Below are positions 13,884 through 17,613 of a stretch of 17,613 nucleotides of DNA, in pieces. This DNA is from an uncultured Oscillospiraceae bacterium (GTDB lineage: Bacteria > Bacillota > Clostridia > Oscillospirales > Oscillospiraceae). The stretch is taken from NCBI GenBank assembly GCA_900757415.1, contig CAAENU010000049.1, positions 1 to 17,613 of the forward strand. Reading direction: 5' to 3'. A program made the translations under genes and the position numbers. A model generated the notes under the pieces. It was not told the origin of the DNA. It made no database searches and saw nothing but the letters and a program-made list of their open reading frames with translations. Position 1 is the first letter of the stretch. Each line of letters opens with the position of its first letter.

Positions 13884-15296
13884 TCAGAACGGCCCGTAAC
13901 GCATTGCGTTGGCGATGAAAATGAACACCGCACACAGGATGAAGGTAATGACACCCAGTTTCCACCAGAACTTTAGCCATCTTCCGTAAGGAATATGCGC
14001 AATGCCGCAGAAAGCGATTACGGAGCAGGTGGGCCACAGCAGGTTGGACCAGCCATCGCCGAACTGGAAACACAGCACGCCAGTCTGGCGCGTGATGCCG
14101 ATAATATCTGCCAACGGCGCCATAATCGGCATGGTGGTGGATGCCTGGCCGGATCCGGACGGAATCAGGAAGTTAATCAGCTGTTGAACCACCATCAGTG
14201 CCTCCGCACCGATCCAAGTAGGCAGCTTAGCCAGCGGCAAGGAGAGGTAGTAGATAATGGAGTCGATGATATTACCCTCCTGCAGTACCACCAGTACGCC
14301 GCGGGACAAGCCAATGATAAAGCAGCCAAACAGACCAATCTTTGCGGATTCTATAAAATTCTCACAAATCTTGTTAGGTCCCATACCGTGAATCACACAG
14401 CACACAAGCATCAGGCAGGTGAACAAGGTCACATACTGATAGGTACCCCATCCCAGCCAGATAGAGCCGATAACCATGCCCAGCACCGCCAAGCCGAAGC
14501 TGGCAATCGTCAGCATCTCACGCCAAGTCCACTTTGCGTTGTCGATTTCCGCATCGCTCATGGCCATGCCGCCAAAATCAACGTCTGCCACCACGCTCAA
14601 GCTTGGATTTTCCTTGATTTTTTTCGCATAGCGCATCACAAACCCGATGGTCACTGCACTCATAACCACTAGAATGATAGCACGGTACCACATGCCGGAG
14701 AACATAGGCAATTCAGAAACTGTCTGGGCTATGCCAATGGTAAACGGATTCATGGTCGAGCAATAAAAGCCGGTAAATACCGCCAACTCCACCATGCAAA
14801 GACCCACCATTGCGTCATATCCCAATGAGATGGCAATGCCGATAAACGCAGGAATCATTCCATAGGTTGCCTCCACCGTTCCGGACGTTGTGCCAAGAAT
14901 GATGAAGAAAATCATGAACATGGGAATAATCAGATGCGTTTTATTCTTCAGCTTCTGCCGCAGCATCTTCACCGCTCCCGCCATAGAGCCGGTGGCAAAA
15001 ATCGTGTTGATGTAGATGAACGCAAAGAAGGTAAAGAACACTGTCTGCGCTGCATTCTCAAATCCTTTGAAAATGCAGGTAATCATTTGAATGGGGTTGA
15101 CCGGCGTTGATTCCACCTGCGCATAGGTACCGGGAACAACCAGCGTTCTTCCCGTTGCCTCATCCAACGCACGCTCAAAGTTTCCCGCAGGAATGACCCA
15201 TGTCAGAATCATCGCCATGCAGATTACAAGGAACAACACAAAATATGCATGAGGCTGTGAAAACTTCTTCTTTTTCTTTTCGAGCGTTTTTTCCAT
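13884..15296 (-). CDS. YfcC/DcuC-superfamily membrane permease
   Basis: 470-aa multispan membrane protein of the YfcC group in the C4-dicarboxylate anaerobic carrier superfamily, whose members are thought to move amino acids, peptides or carboxylates. After a very basic cytoplasmic N-terminus (EKTLEKKKKKF) it has PHAYFVLFLVICMAMILTW and IPAGNFER, the typical opening of the family, about a dozen hydrophobic segments, a mid-protein cytoplasmic loop (about 225-260), and NFLIPSGSGQASTTMPIMAPL, the re-entrant signature near residue 385-405. ATG 15296 has GGAG 8 nt upstream; the longer frame runs back towards the M20 gene. It is 53 bp after the M20 amidohydrolase, a pairing common for importers of N-acylated or peptide-like substrates with the hydrolase that releases the amino acid. 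Substrate unknown. Confidence 0.88.
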   Translation of the reverse strand: MEKTLEKKKKKFSQPHAYFVLFLVICMAMILTWVIPAGNFERALDEATGRTLVVPGTYAQVESTPVNPIQMITCIFKGFENAAQTVFFTFFAFIYINTIFATGSMAGAVKMLRQKLKNKTHLIIPMFMIFFIILGTTSGTVEATYGMIPAFIGIAISLGYDAMVGLCMVELAVFTGFYCSTMNPFTIGIAQTVSELPMFSGMWYRAIILVVMSAVTIGFVMRYAKKIKENPSLSVVADVDFGGMAMSDAEIDNAKWTWREMLTIASFGLAVLGMVIGSIWLGWGTYQYVTLFTCLMLVCCVIHGMGPNKICENFIESAKIGLFGCFIIGLSRGVLVVLQEGNIIDSIIYYLSLPLAKLPTWIGAEALMVVQQLINFLIPSGSGQASTTMPIMAPLADIIGITRQTGVLCFQFGDGWSNLLWPTCSVIAFCGIAHIPYGRWLKFWWKLGVITFILCAVFIFIANAMRYGPF

Positions 15297-15349
15297 TCTC
15301 TTTTCTCCTTTTCTTTTTTTCTTTTTTTCACATGCAAGCAGCGTTTTCG

Positions 15350-16543
15350 CTATTGGCACATATAATCCATAGCGATCTGTGCCATGCACTGCACAGACGG
15401 CTTCAGATTTTCATCTCTCCAGCAAAAGCTGCTGTTGTGGTGTGCATTATGACCTACCGGCAACCGATCCCCTGCATCGATCCCCAGATAGTAGAGGCAG
15501 CAGGGTGCTTTTTCCCGGTAAAAAGCAAATGTTTCGCTCCCCATCTGAGGATACTGCAACAAATCGATATGATCACTGCCGACTACTTTTGCAGCGCTCT
15601 CCACTGCCATTTTAGTCAACCGTTCATCATTATGCACAGCATACATCGTGTTGGTATAGCGCAGCTCGTACTCCGCGCCATACGCTTGGCATAGGCCTTT
15701 TAGTATTCCTTCCATCCCCCGGCGAATCAATTCGCGCGTCTCTTCACTAAAGCAGCGCAAAGATCCCGAAATATTCACCTCATCCGGGATCGTATTGTAG
15801 ACCGTTCCTCCCTGAATCGTACTGAACCCCAGCACCGCAATATCCGTTGGAGCCGCCATTCTCGCTACGATCGCCTGCGAATCTGTGATAAACTGCGCCG
15901 CAATGTTAACCGGGTCAACTGCTAGATGCGGTGTGGAGGAATGTCCTCCGCGTCCTCGGATTTTGAGCCACAGAGCGTCAGATGCCGACATGAAATCACC
16001 CACTCTGGTGGCAAACACTCCTTCCTTTACCGTTCCAAACAGATGGCATCCAAACACGGCCTCCACGTCATCCAGAAAACCCGCCTTGACGAAGTCCTTT
16101 GCGCCACCGCCATCCTCTTCGCCGGCCTCAAAGGCGATCTTGATCGTGCCTGAAAATTGATCTTTCAGCTCGTTCAGAATTCTGACCGTACCCAGCATAC
16201 TGGCAATATGTCCATCATGTGCGCACGCATGCATTACGCCCGGGGTCTCAGAACACAATTCATGAGATTCATCCTCTTGAATCGGCAACGCATCCATGTC
16301 TGCCCGCAGCATGATTGTTTTACCCAATCCACTTCCGCTTCCTTTGATATAAGCTGCCACATTGGTTTCATTGCCGCAGTGCGCCTGATAGGGGACACCC
16401 ATCCTCTCCAGTTCTTCCATGACACGCCTTGATGTTCTGATTTCTTTCCAAGACAATTCCGGATTTCTATGGAATTCATGCCGTAGCTCTCGCACATAGG
16501 GGTAATACTTTTCAGCTAATTCTGCGATTCTTTCTTTATCCAT
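15350..16543 (-). CDS. M20D family amidohydrolase (N-acyl amino acid amidohydrolase type)
   Basis: 397-aa metallohydrolase related to hippurate hydrolase and N-acetyldiaminopimelate/indole-acetyl-amino-acid deacylases. The metal-site motifs are present: HACAHDGH (C107, H109), AGEED with E142/E143, CHLFG with H167, and the C-terminal HNAHHN (H368/H369). The lid/dimer domain begins at IRGRGGHSSTPHLAVDP (about 195-211). It should hydrolyse an amide to free an amino acid, in the cytoplasm (no signal peptide). ATG 16543 has GGAG 8 nt upstream; in-frame codons back to 16612 lie in a purine-rich leader. It is the first gene of an operon with the YfcC-type permease. Upstream lies palindromic site S2, which matches the site before the PPC/racemase operon. 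M20D enzymes have broad substrate ranges, so the acyl group is not predicted. Confidence 0.92.
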   Translation of the reverse strand: MDKERIAELAEKYYPYVRELRHEFHRNPELSWKEIRTSRRVMEELERMGVPYQAHCGNETNVAAYIKGSGSGLGKTIMLRADMDALPIQEDESHELCSETPGVMHACAHDGHIASMLGTVRILNELKDQFSGTIKIAFEAGEEDGGGAKDFVKAGFLDDVEAVFGCHLFGTVKEGVFATRVGDFMSASDALWLKIRGRGGHSSTPHLAVDPVNIAAQFITDSQAIVARMAAPTDIAVLGFSTIQGGTVYNTIPDEVNISGSLRCFSEETRELIRRGMEGILKGLCQAYGAEYELRYTNTMYAVHNDERLTKMAVESAAKVVGSDHIDLLQYPQMGSETFAFYREKAPCCLYYLGIDAGDRLPVGHNAHHNSSFCWRDENLKPSVQCMAQIAMDYMCQ

Positions 16544-16656
16544 TTTCTTTTCTCCATGCTTTCTCTTTTCTTGCATCTCATCTTTTGCGATTGCACGCCG
16601 CTTTTCCTGCACCTCCTCTTCTCTGTGCTTTCCGCTTTTTCTCTCAAAGTCAAATT

Positions 16657-16704
16657 GTCAACTTTTCGCTATCGATACTTTCTCTGTATACCATCGATAC
16701 TTTT
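16657..16704 (-). promoter_or_regulatory. candidate promoter/operator of the M20/YfcC operon (site S2)
   Basis: On the minus strand AAAAGTATCGATGG (16704-16691) is followed 22 bp later by AAGTATCGATAG and then AAGTTGACA (to about 16656). Both palindromic cores are ATCGAT. Between them lies TGGTATACA, an extended -10-like element (16685-16693), so the two sites would flank the -10. The layout, order of elements and sequence match site S1 at 11783-11832. The regulator is not encoded in the window. Confidence 0.5.
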
Positions 16705-17030
16705 GTCGTACATCACACCCCTTAAAATTTTTACTGCCATATATTCTTCTTTATGATACCCATTACGTTTGCTGTATGGTAATATTATAAAAAGTTTCCG
16801 GTCCTTGTTTGTCGCTAGTTCTAGGTGCTCAATTGTAGGGCAATTTACCGATTTAACCGCATCGTAGGAATGTTTATTTGTGCATTTTTTATTTATTAAC
16901 TCAGTTATAGCATACCCTCCGCCCTATCGCCATATCGTTTTCCATATGTCTGCAATAAATTATTAATATACACAGTCTCTATCAGTACCGTCACTCATCC
17001 TTCACCTTTTCCTTTACCACCAACAATCTT

Positions 17031-17052
17031 ACGGGGCCCCTCGCCGCCCCGT
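17031..17052 (+). promoter_or_regulatory. hairpin in the Smr gene leader
   Basis: A 7-bp stem ACGGGGC/GCCCCGT with an 8-base loop ends 8 bp before the AGGAG of the Smr gene. It may simply set leader structure; there is no T-tract. Confidence 0.4.
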
Positions 17053-17070
17053 CACCATCAGGAGTGCAGC

Positions 17071-17427
17071 ATGAAGAACACCATCCGCGAATTGAATCTG
17101 GAGCTGGGATATCCCTCCGTCGATCAGGCGCTGCGCTGGCTGAGCGCCGAGCTGGAGGCCGCCCGCAAAATGAATACGCCCCTTATCAAGCTGATCCACG
17201 GCTACGGCTCCTCCGGCAAGGGCGGACGCATCCGCACGGCCAGCCGCCGTCATCTGGAGGAGGCCGCGGCGCAGGGACATATTACCGCCTATCTGCCCGG
17301 CGAACGCTTCAGCATCTTTGATGAAACCGCCCGCCGGGCCATGCAGGCTTATCCCCAGCTCCGTTTGGACCGTGATCTGGACCGGGAAAACCGGGGCGTC
17401 ACCTTTATCTTTTTCCGCAAATTCTGA
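17071..17427 (+). CDS. small Smr-domain protein
   Basis: 118-aa stand-alone Smr domain (the MutS2 C-terminal domain family, associated with nicking DNA or cleaving RNA). The core motif is LIHGYGSSGKGGRIR (41-55), matching the HGxGxGxLR loop with a small insertion and Ile for Leu. The preceding segment, where larger Smr proteins have LDLHG, reads LNLELGYPS, so that histidine is missing. The end, GVTFIFFRK, matches the last strand of the fold. There is no MutS-type ATPase part, and the protein is complete at this size. ATG 17071 has AGGAG 6 nt upstream. It stands alone, convergent with ppdK. Nuclease activity is not assured given the altered first motif; nucleic-acid binding is the safer inference. 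Confidence 0.8.
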   Translation: MKNTIRELNLELGYPSVDQALRWLSAELEAARKMNTPLIKLIHGYGSSGKGGRIRTASRRHLEEAAAQGHITAYLPGERFSIFDETARRAMQAYPQLRLDRDLDRENRGVTFIFFRKF

Positions 17428-17448
17428 CATCCCCGCTCCGCACGCAAA

Positions 17449-17496
17449 AAGCAAGGCCTCCGGCGTTAGCCGGAGGCCTTGCTTGTATGGTTTTTT
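17449..17496. terminator. strong bidirectional terminator between Smr gene and ppdK
   Basis: A perfect 16-bp stem (17449-17464 with 17469-17484) and loop GTTA. On the plus strand six Ts follow after GTATGG; on the minus strand TTTTT follows at once, so it is a textbook terminator for ppdK and a usable one for the Smr gene. Confidence 0.93.
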
Positions 17497-17505
17497 CGGT
17501 TTTGC

Positions 17506-17613
17506 TTACTGCCCATCCTTGATGGCAGCCTGTGCGGCGGCCAGACGAGCGATAGGCACACGGAAGGGGGAGCAGGACACATAGTCCAGACCCACCTTGT
17601 GGCAGAATTCCAC
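17506..17613 (-). CDS. ppdK: pyruvate, phosphate dikinase, C-terminal end (partial)
   Basis: Only the last 35 codons are inside the window; the gene continues past the right edge. The translated end contains CHKVGLDYVSCSPFRVPIAR followed by LAAAQAAI, the highly conserved C-terminus of pyruvate phosphate dikinase (the PEP/pyruvate-binding barrel). The enzyme interconverts pyruvate, ATP and phosphate with PEP, AMP and pyrophosphate and is common in anaerobic Firmicutes as part of pyrophosphate-linked glycolysis. The stop TAA is at 17506-17508, just before the strong terminator. PEP synthase and enzyme I share the fold but not this exact ending. Confidence 0.92.
   Translation of the reverse strand: MEFCHKVGLDYVSCSPFRVPIARLAAAQAAIKDGQ

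Larger units (their letters stand above)
16544..17070. other. 527-bp AT-rich intergenic region
   Basis: No gene is seen here; frames are short and lack ribosome binding sites. It holds the purine-rich leader of the M20 gene, the paired palindromes of site S2 (16657-16704), a consensus TATAAT on the minus strand at 16784-16789 with no clear -35, and near the right end a small hairpin ACGGGGC/GCCCCGT (17031-17052) just before the Smr gene. I could not pick out a confident promoter for the Smr gene. Confidence 0.6.

Noticed and set aside
16784..16789. Consensus TATAAT on the minus strand as the M20 operon promoter
   Set aside because: No acceptable -35 at 16-18 bp in this AT-rich DNA, where TATAAT arises easily; kept only as a note in the spacer description.
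1..17613. CRISPR arrays, tRNA/rRNA genes, insertion sequences, prophage or defence genes
   Set aside because: No regularly spaced repeats, no cloverleaf or rRNA segments, no transposase, integrase or nuclease-defence proteins among the credible genes.

Overview
The window looks like a chromosomal segment of a GC-rich anaerobic Firmicute, most likely a gut Clostridium-type bacterium (Oscillospiraceae-like). This is inferred from strong GGAGG-type ribosome binding sites, a lipoprotein-anchored substrate-binding protein, an aldo/keto reductase with two [4Fe-4S] motifs, and a pyruvate phosphate dikinase at the right edge. There are no rRNA, tRNA, CRISPR or recognisable mobile elements.

Left (1-3280): housekeeping genes. 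nudC (NAD(H)/RNA-cap Nudix hydrolase, minus strand) and uvrC (excision nuclease, plus strand) diverge from back-to-back promoters. uvrC meets ridA (enamine/imine deaminase, minus strand) tail to tail with a 17-bp overlap.

Centre (3327-11832): a long minus-strand block. Read in transcription order it encodes two nearly identical PPC/DUF296-domain proteins, an Asp/Glu/hydantoin-type racemase, a PLP L-serine/threonine dehydratase, then a complete branched-chain-type amino-acid ABC importer (livJ-H-M-G-F) and a small membrane protein. It closes with a strong terminator, after which ridA follows on the same strand. Together these look like an uptake, racemisation and deamination route for an amino acid or derivative, with RidA able to clear the reactive 2-aminoacrylate or enamine made by the dehydratase. 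The role of the PPC pair is unknown.

Right (11833-17613): a low-GC spacer with no recognisable gene; a plus-strand aldo/keto reductase-ferredoxin fusion with its own strong promoter; a minus-strand operon of an M20 amidohydrolase and a YfcC-type permease; a second AT-rich spacer; a small Smr-domain protein; and the 3' end of ppdK.

The most interesting signal is a shared cis element. A palindromic motif (AAAAGTATCGATRG on the minus strand) occurs as a spaced pair upstream of the PPC/racemase/dehydratase operon (about 11799-11832) and again upstream of the M20/YfcC operon (about 16670-16704). I did not find it elsewhere in the window. It suggests one regulator, not encoded here, controls both operons, joining them into one amino-acid or N-acyl/N-carbamoyl amino-acid utilisation regulon.
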